Part shown: one piece after another, positions 1 through 6,927 of the stretch | Position numbering within the stretch: the stretch's first letter is position 1 | Layout: each line of letters opens with the position of its first letter | From: Magnetospirillum sp. | Lineage (GTDB): Bacteria > Pseudomonadota > Alphaproteobacteria > Rhodospirillales > Magnetospirillaceae | Direction of reading: 5' to 3' | Assembly: GCA_020217035.1 (NCBI GenBank) | Contig: JAIWOG010000061.1 | Location: 1-10,000, forward strand | DNA length: 10,000 nucleotides | The notes under the pieces: model-generated | Seen by the model: the letters and a program-made list of their open reading frames with translations, nothing else | What the model was told of the DNA's origin: nothing | Databases searched by the model: none | Program-made: the position numbers and the translations under genes

Positions 1-651
1 GGACAGGGTTTCCGCCTCGGCCAGGGGCAGCACACGCTGGTCGGGAAGGGTGGCGCGTTCCACCGCCACCGCCGAATTCAGCAGCCCCATGGAAGACAGC
101 AATTGCTTCAGGCGCGGCAGATGGCGCCCCACCTTCATGATCACCGCTGCCTCGGCCGGTTCCAGCATGGCGCGGATCAGTTCGTCCGAACGGGTGGCCG
201 GGATGATGGCCACCGCGTCGTCCAACAGCGACAGCGGCCGCACCGCCATGGCGGCGGCGGCCATGGGCGACGACACGCCGGGCACCACCTGGATGGGGAA
301 ACGGTCCTTAAGCCGGGTCAGCACATAGATGAACGAGCCGAAAAACAGCGGGTCGCCCTCGCACAGCACGCCGACATCCTGACCCGCCGCCAAATGCTCG
401 GCGATGGCGGTGGCGGCCTTGTCATAGGCTTCGTCGGTGTCGTCGCGTTCGGGTCGGAAGGACAGGCGGATGGGGATTTCCACCCGGCCTTCCGGCACGT
501 AAACCGCCGCGATGCTTCGTGCCATGCCGTCGCCGTCCAGCGGTGCCGGCCAGGCCAGCACCGGCACTTGGCCCAGCAGGCGGATGGCCTTGGCGGTCAG
601 CAGTTCCGGGTCGCCGGGGCCGATGCCGATGCCCCACAAAGTGCCGCTCAT
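1..651 (-). CDS. cobI: Precorrin-2 / cobalt-precorrin-2 C20-methyltransferase, 3' end cut by window edge
   Basis: S-adenosylmethionine-dependent enzyme that methylates C-20 of precorrin-2 (or of its cobalt form, when it is called CbiL), an early ring-methylation step of cobalamin synthesis in the cytoplasm. Translation from the ATG at 651 gives 217 residues with no stop before base 1; the family is about 240 residues, so only a short C-terminal piece is missing. Visible family motifs are the N-terminal GIGIGPGDPELLT (residues 7-19), CEGDPLFFGS (97-106) and PGVSS (124-128), the usual tetrapyrrole methylase signature. The start overlaps the cobL stop by four bases (ATGA), and an AAGGGG ribosome site lies 7 bases upstream, so the start is well supported and translation is probably coupled to cobL. 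Sequence alone does not decide between the CobI (metal-free) and CbiL (cobalt) substrate; the upstream cbiX favours the cobalt form. Confidence 0.93.
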   Translation of the reverse strand, partial: MSGTLWGIGIGPGDPELLTAKAIRLLGQVPVLAWPAPLDGDGMARSIAAVYVPEGRVEIPIRLSFRPERDDTDEAYDKAATAIAEHLAAGQDVGVLCEGDPLFFGSFIYVLTRLKDRFPIQVVPGVSSPMAAAAMAVRPLSLLDDAVAIIPATRSDELIRAMLEPAEAAVIMKVGRHLPRLKQLLSSMGLLNSAVAVERATLPDQRVLPLAEAETLS

Positions 652-1835
652 GCCTTGACCCCTTTATATTGGGTCACCGGCATGGCCGGATGCCAGGTAT
701 GGAAGCCGCCCACCGGGGCCAGACGAGACAGTGACAGCCGGATCATTTCGCCCCCGTGACGGGCATGGAAAAGCTGAAGAGCCGCCTCGCCTTCCGCCGT
801 CACCGCGTTGACCACCAGCCGCCCCCCCGGCTTCAAGGCCGCCCAGCAGGCGTCCAGCAGACCGGGTGCCGAGACGCCGCCACCGACGAACACCGCGTCG
901 GGATCGGAATAGGGCAGGGAATCCGGCGCATGGCCCTGGATCACCTGCAAAGCCGGAACCCCCAGGCGAGCGGCGTTGACGGCGATGGACGCCGCGCGGC
1001 GGGCATGGGATTCGATGGCGACGGCCTGGCCGCCGGCCCGCATCCATTCGATGGCCACCGATCCGCAACCGGCGCCCACGTCCCACAGCAACTGGCCGGG
1101 CAGCGGTGCCAAGGTGGACAAGGTCACGGCGCGGATTTCCCGCTTGGTCAACTGGCCGTCATGGTCGAAGGCATCGTCGGGCAAGCCGCCGACCAGAGAC
1201 AACACTTTGGCCCCCTTTTCCGCCGCGCAGGCGATGGCGACGACGTTCAGATCGGCGCTTTCCCCCACCCAAGTTTGGGCCGTGGCACGTCGGATGTGCT
1301 GTTTCGCCCCGCCCAGATGTTCCAACACCACGATTTCCGACGGACCAAAGCCGGCTTTTTCCAGCAAACGGGCGATTGCCGCCGGACTTTGGCCGTCTTC
1401 CGACAGCACCAGCAGCTTGCGCCCCGGCGCCAGATGCAGGTGCAACGCCTCGATGGGACGGCCATGCACGGTCAGACACAAACAATCCTGCAACGCCCAC
1501 CCCAAGACGCCCGCGGCCAGGGAAAAGGCGCCGGGATGGGGAAGCACCAGCATCTCGGCCGGGTCGAACCAGCGGCAAAGAGTGGCGCCGATGCCGTAAT
1601 ACATGGGGTCGCCCGAGGCCAGCACGACCACATTGCGCCCCCGCAACGATTCCAGCATGTCCTGGGATTGGGAAAACGGCGACGGCCAGACCCGCTTGTC
1701 GGCGCCCTCGACCAGGGCCAGATGACGTTCGCCCCCCACCAGCACTTCGGCGCCATCGATCAGGGCGCGGGCGGTGGGGCTGATGCCGGCCAACCCGTCG
1801 TCGCCGATGCCGACGACTTTCAGCCAAACATTCAT
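648..1835 (-). CDS. cobL: Bifunctional precorrin-6B C5,15-methyltransferase / C12 decarboxylase (CobL, CbiE-CbiT fusion)
   Basis: Methylates C-5 and C-15 and decarboxylates the C-12 acetate side chain of precorrin-6B to give precorrin-8X. The 395-residue product shows both expected halves. Residues 1 to about 200 are a CbiE-type tetrapyrrole methylase with VVGIGDDGL (7-15) and ASGDPMYYG (73-81). Residues about 215-395 are a CbiT-type Rossmann methyltransferase with DHDGQLTKREIRA (224-236) and the SAM-binding WDVGAGCGSVAIEW (251-264). Length fits the known fused CobL proteins (about 400). The open frame extends 85 codons further upstream, but the ATG at 1835 is chosen because the conserved N-terminus begins just after it and it overlaps the upstream stop as ATGA; the extension lies inside the methylmutase gene. 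A G-rich stretch before the ATG may serve as a weak ribosome site. It is the third gene of the cbiX operon. Confidence 0.95.
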   Translation of the reverse strand: MNVWLKVVGIGDDGLAGISPTARALIDGAEVLVGGERHLALVEGADKRVWPSPFSQSQDMLESLRGRNVVVLASGDPMYYGIGATLCRWFDPAEMLVLPHPGAFSLAAGVLGWALQDCLCLTVHGRPIEALHLHLAPGRKLLVLSEDGQSPAAIARLLEKAGFGPSEIVVLEHLGGAKQHIRRATAQTWVGESADLNVVAIACAAEKGAKVLSLVGGLPDDAFDHDGQLTKREIRAVTLSTLAPLPGQLLWDVGAGCGSVAIEWMRAGGQAVAIESHARRAASIAVNAARLGVPALQVIQGHAPDSLPYSDPDAVFVGGGVSAPGLLDACWAALKPGGRLVVNAVTAEGEAALQLFHARHGGEMIRLSLSRLAPVGGFHTWHPAMPVTQYKGVKA

Positions 1836-3346
1836 GACAGCCCCCCGGCCAGGGCATTGACCGCCGCCGCCGCCATGGCCGAGCCGCCGCGCCGGCCGCG
1901 TAGCGCCACATATGGCAAGCCCGACTGGATCAACGCTTCCTTGCTTTCGACGGCGCCGACGAAACCCACCGGGAAGCCCAGCACCAAGGCCGGACGCGGG
2001 GCGCCTTGTTCCATCAGTTCCAGCAGACGGAACAGTGCGGTCGGCGCGTTGCCGATGGCGACCACGGCGCCGTCCAGATGGGGCAGCCACAAATCCACCG
2101 CCATGGCCGACCGCGTGGTGCCCAGCGCCTTGGCGGTGCCCGGCACCGCCGGATCGTTAAGCGTGCAGATGACCGGGTTGGATTTGGGCAGGCGACGGCG
2201 GATGATGCCGTGCGACACCATTTCCGCGTCCACCAGGATCGGCGCCCCGCGTGCCAAGGCCATCGCCCCCGCCGCCGCCGCGCCGTCCGACCAGGACAGG
2301 TCCGCAGCGATGTCGGTCATGCCGCAGGCATGAATGACGCGGACCATCACATCGCGCAAATCGGCGGGCACCCCGTCCAGGTCCACCTCGCCGCCGATGG
2401 TGGCGAATGACTGGCGATAAATCTCGTCCGGATCCTTGATCCAGTCGTGGATGTCGATTTTGTGCGGATTGCCGGCCCCCAAGATCCACCCCTCTTCCGT
2501 TTCGACAACCAAACGTTCATCGGCGCTCAGGCTTTGGTCGCCAGCGAACTGCGCCGCCAGCCGGCCGTCGCGGTCCAGCTTGGCGAAATGGCGGGCCAGC
2601 GCCAGCACCTGAGCCCGGTCCTTGACCTCGTCCGGTCCTGGCTGCACCGCCAACATGGACGGATAGACTTCCGCCAGCAGCACCCGCCAATCGGAATCCT
2701 TGGCCAGGGGCCTAAGGCCGGTTTCGAACGGCCACACCCTGGTCAGCTGGGCCAACCAGGGATGGGCCCGCAATTCCTCCAGCCGCGCCATGCCCAACAG
2801 CGATTGGCTGCCCACCGCGCCGTTGTAATGCAGTTGCCACACCGACTTGGTCGTCTTCAGGCGGGTTTCCGCCAGACGCCGTTCCGCCAAGCCGGCGAAA
2901 CCGGCCTTTTTCTCGGTCAGGCAAGGCGTGGCGGCGTTGGCCGGGCAGCCCCAGAACGGCCCGGCGCCGCCGCTCAGCTGTTGATTCAATTGGGCGGCGG
3001 CGGCGAACCGGACATTGGCGTTGTCGGCGCCATCGGCCACCAGCGACCGCAAGCGCCGCCACAAGCCGCGCCAATCCTTGCAGCCCAACCGCCCCAAGGC
3101 GCCGCGTGGCAGCCCCAGGGCGAAGTCGAAGCCGACCAGCACGTGACGGCCACGGGCGGCCAGATCGGACAAGCTGTCGGCCAACAGGGCCATGGCTTGA
3201 TCCCGCGTCGGCGGGTTCAACACCGTTTCGCCCCCGTCACGGTCTCGGATGGCGATCCAGATGCTGTCCGGCCCGGTCTTGGGGCGCGATTCGGCGCTCC
3301 AATCCACCATCACATAGGCGTCGAAGACCGGACCTTCGCTCAGCAT
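1832..3346 (-). CDS. cobH: Fusion: uncharacterised N-terminal domain (possibly RNase H-fold/DUF429-like) + precorrin-8X methylmutase (CobH/CbiC)
   Basis: A 504-residue protein of two parts. Residues about 297-504 align by eye along their whole length with precorrin-8X methylmutase, which moves the C-11 methyl to C-12 to form hydrogenobyrinic acid (or cobyrinic acid in the cobalt route). The catalytic His is H339 in VIHACGM; DAEMVSHGI, PVICTLNDP, VAIGNAPTALF and PVGFVGAVESKEAL are also present. Stand-alone enzymes are about 210 residues, so some 295 residues are extra. That N-terminal part carries DWSA (15-18), GFDFALGLPRG (72-82), DNANVRFAAA (108-117), GPFWGCP (129-135), WPFETG (205-210) and EVYPS (226-230). 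The spaced acidic motifs recall DUF429-type RNase H-fold proteins, but that is inference and its function is unknown. No stop or frameshift separates the parts. The ATG at 3346 lies 9 bases after cbiX stops; the stop overlaps the cobL start (ATGA). Confidence 0.92.
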   Translation of the reverse strand: MLSEGPVFDAYVMVDWSAESRPKTGPDSIWIAIRDRDGGETVLNPPTRDQAMALLADSLSDLAARGRHVLVGFDFALGLPRGALGRLGCKDWRGLWRRLRSLVADGADNANVRFAAAAQLNQQLSGGAGPFWGCPANAATPCLTEKKAGFAGLAERRLAETRLKTTKSVWQLHYNGAVGSQSLLGMARLEELRAHPWLAQLTRVWPFETGLRPLAKDSDWRVLLAEVYPSMLAVQPGPDEVKDRAQVLALARHFAKLDRDGRLAAQFAGDQSLSADERLVVETEEGWILGAGNPHKIDIHDWIKDPDEIYRQSFATIGGEVDLDGVPADLRDVMVRVIHACGMTDIAADLSWSDGAAAAGAMALARGAPILVDAEMVSHGIIRRRLPKSNPVICTLNDPAVPGTAKALGTTRSAMAVDLWLPHLDGAVVAIGNAPTALFRLLELMEQGAPRPALVLGFPVGFVGAVESKEALIQSGLPYVALRGRRGGSAMAAAAVNALAGGLS

Positions 3347-3355
3347 GGCCGAATC

Positions 3356-4351
3356 TCAGTGGTCGTGCTCATGGTCATGGTCATGGTCATGGTCATGATG
3401 ATGGTGGCCATGGCCGTGGTGATGGTGACCATGATGATGGTCGTGGCCGTGGTGATGCCCATGGTCCTCGTCGGTGCCGATGCCCCGCACATGGTGGTGG
3501 TGGCCGGCCTGGACGGCGCCCACCTGGGCCTCGTAACCCACCACCTGCACACGATACTTGCACAGCGTGCAGTTCATGTGGGTCTCGCCCTTCAGGATTT
3601 CTTCCACCCGCTCGACAAAGCTGTCGATGACCAACGGATGGTCGTTCAGGTACGGCGCCTTGACGATCTGCACCTGCGGGTTGGCGGCTTGCGCTTCGTC
3701 GGCCCATTCATAGATGCGCTTGACCAGGATGCCGGTGAACAGGAAATAGGGGAAGACGACGATGCGGGCGTAACCCAGTCGCACCACCCGTTCCAACGCC
3801 TGGTTGACCAGCGGATAGGCGACGCCCGAGAACGCCACCTCGGCCCAGCCGAAGCCCATGCCTTCCCACAGCATGCGCGCCACCTTGGCGACGTTGGAAT
3901 TGGCGTCGGGGTCGTTGGTGCCGCGCCCGACCACCAGCAGCAGGGTGTCCTTGCGATCCACATCGCCCGGCGCCGCGGCGATGGCTTCCTCGACGCGGGC
4001 GGCGGCGGCGGCCAACATCTTGGGGTCGATGGCCAGTTCCCGGCCGAACTCGATCTTGACGTCGGGATTGTCGGCGCCCCAGGAATTGATTTCCCATGGC
4101 AGGTCGTTCTTCACGTGGCCGGCGGCGAACAGCATGCCGGGCACCGCCAGCACATGGCGCACCCCTTGCGCCTTCAGCGCGTCCAGACCTTCCTTGATGA
4201 TGGGGCGGGCGAATTCCAGATAGCCCGATTCGACCGCGTGTTGCGGCAGGCGCTGGCGCAGGTGGCGGGCCAGGGAATCGAATTCCTTGGTCGCTTCCAC
4301 GTCGCGGCTGCCATGGCCGCAAATCATCACGCCGGTCTTCATGTCAGTCAT
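3356..4351 (-). CDS. cbiX: Sirohydrochlorin cobaltochelatase CbiX, long form with Cys motif and His-rich tail
   Basis: Inserts Co2+ into sirohydrochlorin (factor II), the committed step of the cobalt-early route to cobalamin. The 331-residue protein has two chelatase-like halves. Candidate metal/catalytic histidines are H13 in CGHGSRD and H79 in PGMLFAAGHVKNDLP; the second half contains VGRGTNDPDANSN (141-153) and FPYFLFTGILV (200-210). A C-terminal MNCTLCKYR (C261, C264) matches the MxCxxC motif that ligates an Fe-S centre in Bacillus megaterium CbiX. Residues 284-331 form a low-complexity tail with 27 histidines among 48 residues, likely to bind or store cobalt or nickel. The ATG at 4351 has AAGGA 8 bases upstream, which favours it over the ATG at codon 4. 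It is the first gene of the minus-strand operon and divergent from cobD. Confidence 0.95.
   Translation of the reverse strand: MTDMKTGVMICGHGSRDVEATKEFDSLARHLRQRLPQHAVESGYLEFARPIIKEGLDALKAQGVRHVLAVPGMLFAAGHVKNDLPWEINSWGADNPDVKIEFGRELAIDPKMLAAAAARVEEAIAAAPGDVDRKDTLLLVVGRGTNDPDANSNVAKVARMLWEGMGFGWAEVAFSGVAYPLVNQALERVVRLGYARIVVFPYFLFTGILVKRIYEWADEAQAANPQVQIVKAPYLNDHPLVIDSFVERVEEILKGETHMNCTLCKYRVQVVGYEAQVGAVQAGHHHHVRGIGTDEDHGHHHGHDHHHGHHHHGHGHHHHDHDHDHDHEHDH
3359..3502 (-). repeat. His-codon low-complexity tract in the 3' end of cbiX
   Basis: This tract encodes the His/Asp/Gly tail of CbiX (residues 284-331). On the plus strand the hexamer TCATGG occurs four times in perfect tandem at 3369-3392, encoding alternating Asp-His, followed by imperfect copies and further CAT/CAC-rich sequence. 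Such tracts can expand or contract by slippage, so tail length may vary between strains. Confidence 0.85.
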
Positions 4352-4359
4352 TCGCTTGG

Positions 4360-4364
4360 TCCTT
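4360..4364 (-). promoter_or_regulatory. Ribosome binding site of cbiX
   Basis: AAGGA on the minus strand, 8 bases before the ATG at 4351. It decides for this ATG over the in-frame ATG three codons later. Confidence 0.6.
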
Positions 4365-4387
4365 GCCTTCGAGCGTCAGGGTTTCAT

Positions 4388-4410
4388 GCCGGCTGGTCCA
4401 TGCCTCCGGC
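4388..4410 (-). other. Imperfect inverted repeat in the cbiX leader
   Basis: GCCGG at 4388-4392 pairs with CCGGC at 4406-4410, with an inner GG/CC that could extend the stem past a small bulge. It lies between the candidate cbiX promoter and the cbiX ribosome site, so it could fold in the leader RNA or be an operator-like dyad. GC-rich DNA produces such short repeats by chance. Confidence 0.25.
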
Positions 4411-4422
4411 CGGGCGTGGCGG

Positions 4423-4452
4423 ACTATAGGGAGTTCGGCTTCGATTTGTAAG
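4423..4452 (-). promoter_or_regulatory. Candidate sigma-70-type promoter for the cbiX operon
   Basis: Read on the minus strand, CTTACA (4447-4452) and TATAGT (4423-4428) sit 18 bases apart and resemble -35 and -10 boxes. They lie about 70-100 bases before the cbiX ATG in the divergent cbiX/cobD space. This is the most AT-rich stretch of that region. Match to consensus is by eye only. Confidence 0.35.
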
Positions 4453-4469
4453 AGTTTCGTGACTTGGGT

Positions 4470-5477
4470 ATGGTGCGATCCATGCTGCCTTTGTTCACCC
4501 AATTCGGCCACGCGCCCGACGGTTTGTTCCTGCTGTTCCTGGCCTTGGCCTTGGACGCGGTCTTAGGCGACATGAACTGGCTGTTCCGCCTGATCCCGCA
4601 CCCGGTGGTGGCCATCGGGCGGGCGATTGCCGGCCTGGACCGCCGGTTGAACCGCCCCGAACGCGGGGAAGCCGCGCGCCGGCACCGCGGCATCGTGCTG
4701 GTGCTGATCATGGTCACCGCCGCCGCCCTGGTCGGCGCGGTGATTTCCTTCGTCGCCCGGGTGCTGCCCCATGCCTGGCTGATCGAGGTTTTCGTCGCCG
4801 CCACGCTTTTGGCCCAGCGCGGCCTGTTCGAGCATGTGGACGACGTCGCCCGCGCCCTTCAGCACAAGGGGCTGGAAGCCGGCCGCTACGCGGTGTCGCG
4901 CATCGTCGGCCGCGACCCCACCAGCCTGGACGAGCACGGGGTCAGCCGCGCCGCCATCGAATCACTGGCCGAAAACTTTTCCGACGCGGTGGTGGCCCCG
5001 GCCTTCTGGTATGTGCTGTTCGGGCTGCCCGGCATCCTGGTCTACAAGACCGTCAACACCTTGGATTCCATGGTCGGCTACCGCAACGACAAGTACCGGG
5101 CTTTCGGCTGGGCCTCGGCACGGCTGGACGACGTGTTGAACTATGTCCCGGCCCGCCTGGCCGGGCTGATCATCACCCTGGCCGCCTTGGTGGCGGCACG
5201 CGGCAATCCATGGCGGGCCTTGGTCACCATGATCCGCGACGCCCGCCACCATCCATCCCCCAATTCCGGCTGGCCCGAGGCCGCCATGGCCGGCGCCTTG
5301 GGCCTGGCCCTGGGCGGCCCGCGCAAATATCCCGGACTGGTGGTGGACCAGAAATGGATCGGCCAGGGACGGGCGCGGGCCAATTTCGCCGACATCGACC
5401 GGGCGCTGCACCTGTTTTCCGCCGCCTGCCTGATGAATGCCGGCCTGGTTACCCTGGTGTGGTGGGCACAAGCCTGA
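4470..5477 (+). CDS. cobD: Adenosylcobinamide-phosphate synthase CobD/CbiB (membrane protein)
   Basis: Joins the aminopropanol (phosphate) arm to adenosylcobyric acid to give adenosylcobinamide (phosphate); an integral membrane enzyme. The product (335 residues from this ATG) has the family hallmarks: LDAVLGD (28-34) with HPVVAIG (44-50), [14 protein letters not shown] (164-177), and a long conserved core containing [18 protein letters not shown] (192-209), [19 protein letters not shown] (212-230) and [12 protein letters not shown] (266-277). Hydrophobic stretches near residues 18-33, 74-98, 103-115, 179-192, 229-243 and 318-332 are likely membrane segments. The start is uncertain: TTG 4464, ATG 4470 and ATG 4482 are in frame. 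An AAGAG at 4450-4454 is spaced well for TTG 4464 and poorly for the ATGs. Its last 29 bases overlap the 3' end of cobQ on the opposite strand. Confidence 0.94.
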   Translation: MVRSMLPLFTQFGHAPDGLFLLFLALALDAVLGDMNWLFRLIPHPVVAIGRAIAGLDRRLNRPERGEAARRHRGIVLVLIMVTAAALVGAVISFVARVLPHAWLIEVFVAATLLAQRGLFEHVDDVARALQHKGLEAGRYAVSRIVGRDPTSLDEHGVSRAAIESLAENFSDAVVAPAFWYVLFGLPGILVYKTVNTLDSMVGYRNDKYRAFGWASARLDDVLNYVPARLAGLIITLAALVAARGNPWRALVTMIRDARHHPSPNSGWPEAAMAGALGLALGGPRKYPGLVVDQKWIGQGRARANFADIDRALHLFSAACLMNAGLVTLVWWAQA

Positions 5478-6927
5478 GCAACGCCTCCATGTCCACATGG
5501 GCTTCCAGATGCTGGGCCAAGGCGTCCAACACCCTGTCCACCTGGGATTCATAAGCCAAATCGGACGACCGTCCTTGGCGCAATTGCGCCAAAACGGCCG
5601 CGCGGAAGCCGTCGGACGCGAACAGGCCGTGCAGGTAACAGCCCATCACCCGGCCATCGGCCGAGACGGCGCCATCGGGACGGCCCTCCAGCGTCAGGAA
5701 GGGCCGGTCGCAATCGGCGCCCTGGCTGCGGCCCATATGCATCTCATAGCCGCGCACGGCATGACCGGCCCTGTCGGCGCCGCTGACCGAACGCAGCACC
5801 TTGTCGCCGGCCATCACCGTTTCAACGTCAAGCAGGCCCAGTCCGGCGGTCACAGAGCCGGCCGGGCTTTCCACCCCCAAGGGATCGGAAACGCAGCGCC
5901 CCAGCATCTGATAGCCGGCGCAGATGCCCAACACCCTGCCGCCGCGCCGCAAATGGGCGGTGATGTCGATGTCCCAACCCTGGGCTTTCAGGAAATCCAG
6001 ATCGGGGATGGTGGCCTTGGAGCCGGGCAGGATCACCAGATCGGCATCGCCGGGCAGGGCTCGGCCGGCCTCGACGAAATCGACGCTGACATCGGCTTCG
6101 GCGGCCAAGGGGTCGAAATCGTCGAAATTGGCCAGACGCGGCAGACGCGGGATGGCGATCTTGATCGCCGCATTCTTGTTTTGATTACGCAATGAAGCCG
6201 AATCTTCCGGCGGCAACAGGCTGGCCTGGGCGAACCACGGGACGACACCCAGACATTTCAGCCCGGTATGGGCAGCGATGACGTCCAACGCCGGGGTGAA
6301 CAGGCTTGGGTCGCCGCGGAACTTGTTGATCAGGTAACCCTTGAGACGGGCGCGTTCGTTGGCGGGCAGGATGTTCCAGGTGCCGACGACGCTGGCGATG
6401 ACGCCGCCGCGGTCGATGTCGGCCACCAGGATCACCGGCAGGTCAGCGGCCTCGGCGAAGCCCATATTGGCGATGTCGGCGGCGCGAAGGTTGACCTCGG
6501 CGGCGCTGCCGGCGCCTTCCACCAGCACCAGGTCGGCGCCCTGGGCGATTTGGGCGAAGCTTTCCAACACCTTGGGCATCAGGCTGGGCTTCAGCTTGTA
6601 GTAATCCCTGGCCCCGGCAGTGGTCAGCACTTGGCCTTGCACCACCACCTGCGATCCCACATCCGATTGCGGCTTCAGCAGCACCGGATTCATGTGGCGG
6701 CTGGGGGCCACGCCGCAGGCGCGGGCCTGCAACGCCTGGGCGCGGCCGATTTCGCCGCCGTCCTCGGTGACGGCGGCATTGTTGGACATGTTCTGCGGCT
6801 TGAACGGCCGTACCTTCAGGCCGCGCCGCACCAAAGCACGGGCCAAACCGGCCACCAGCAGCGACTTGCCGACGTCGGATCCGGTGCCCTGGAACATCAG
6901 GGCGGGGATGGGGGGCTTAGCGGGCAA
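5449..6927 (-). CDS. cobQ: Cobyric acid synthase (adenosylcobyrinic acid a,c-diamide amidase) CobQ/CbiP
   Basis: Uses glutamine and ATP to amidate the b, d, e and g carboxylates of adenosylcobyrinic acid a,c-diamide, giving adenosylcobyric acid. The 492-residue product has an N-terminal dethiobiotin-synthetase-like ATPase with [10 protein letters not shown] (13-22), [10 protein letters not shown] and [15 protein letters not shown]-terminal triad-type glutaminase domain follows, with catalytic Cys336 in [11 protein letters not shown] and His433 in YLHGLF. Length matches the family (about 485-500). The start is a TTG at 6927: a GAAGGA ribosome site lies 5 bases upstream, while the first ATG (6897, codon 11) has no such site and would leave only two residues before the ATPase motif. 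The gene starts 11 bases inside the preceding SYLF-protein gene, which suggests coupled translation, and its 3' end overlaps cobD on the other strand. Confidence 0.95.
   Translation of the reverse strand: MPAKPPIPALMFQGTGSDVGKSLLVAGLARALVRRGLKVRPFKPQNMSNNAAVTEDGGEIGRAQALQARACGVAPSRHMNPVLLKPQSDVGSQVVVQGQVLTTAGARDYYKLKPSLMPKVLESFAQIAQGADLVLVEGAGSAAEVNLRAADIANMGFAEAADLPVILVADIDRGGVIASVVGTWNILPANERARLKGYLINKFRGDPSLFTPALDVIAAHTGLKCLGVVPWFAQASLLPPEDSASLRNQNKNAAIKIAIPRLPRLANFDDFDPLAAEADVSVDFVEAGRALPGDADLVILPGSKATIPDLDFLKAQGWDIDITAHLRRGGRVLGICAGYQMLGRCVSDPLGVESPAGSVTAGLGLLDVETVMAGDKVLRSVSGADRAGHAVRGYEMHMGRSQGADCDRPFLTLEGRPDGAVSADGRVMGCYLHGLFASDGFRAAVLAQLRQGRSSDLAYESQVDRVLDALAQHLEAHVDMEALLRLVPTTPG

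Noticed and set aside
103..759. Plus-strand open frame of 218 codons antisense to cobI
   Set aside because: Opposite a clear methyltransferase gene and has no protein-like motifs.
1836..2090. 85-codon N-terminal extension of cobL
   Set aside because: The Arg/Gly-rich sequence is a shadow of the methylmutase gene; the conserved start and ATGA overlap point to 1835.
756..2333. Plus-strand open frame of 525 codons antisense to cobL and the methylmutase fusion
   Set aside because: No recognisable motif and low-complexity composition; it mirrors the codon bias of the real minus-strand genes.
3369..3392. Tandem TCATGG repeats as a possible CRISPR or regulatory iteron
   Set aside because: They are in frame within cbiX and encode the His/Asp tail; there are no spacers.
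2447..4429. Plus-strand open frame of 660 codons antisense to cobH fusion and cbiX
   Set aside because: Composition is Gln/His/Gly-rich without any domain; it is opposite two well-supported genes, and such shadow frames are common in high-GC DNA.
4352..4469. Cobalamin riboswitch before cbiX or cobD
   Set aside because: No B12-box-like sequence seen, and the space is short; a model search would settle it.
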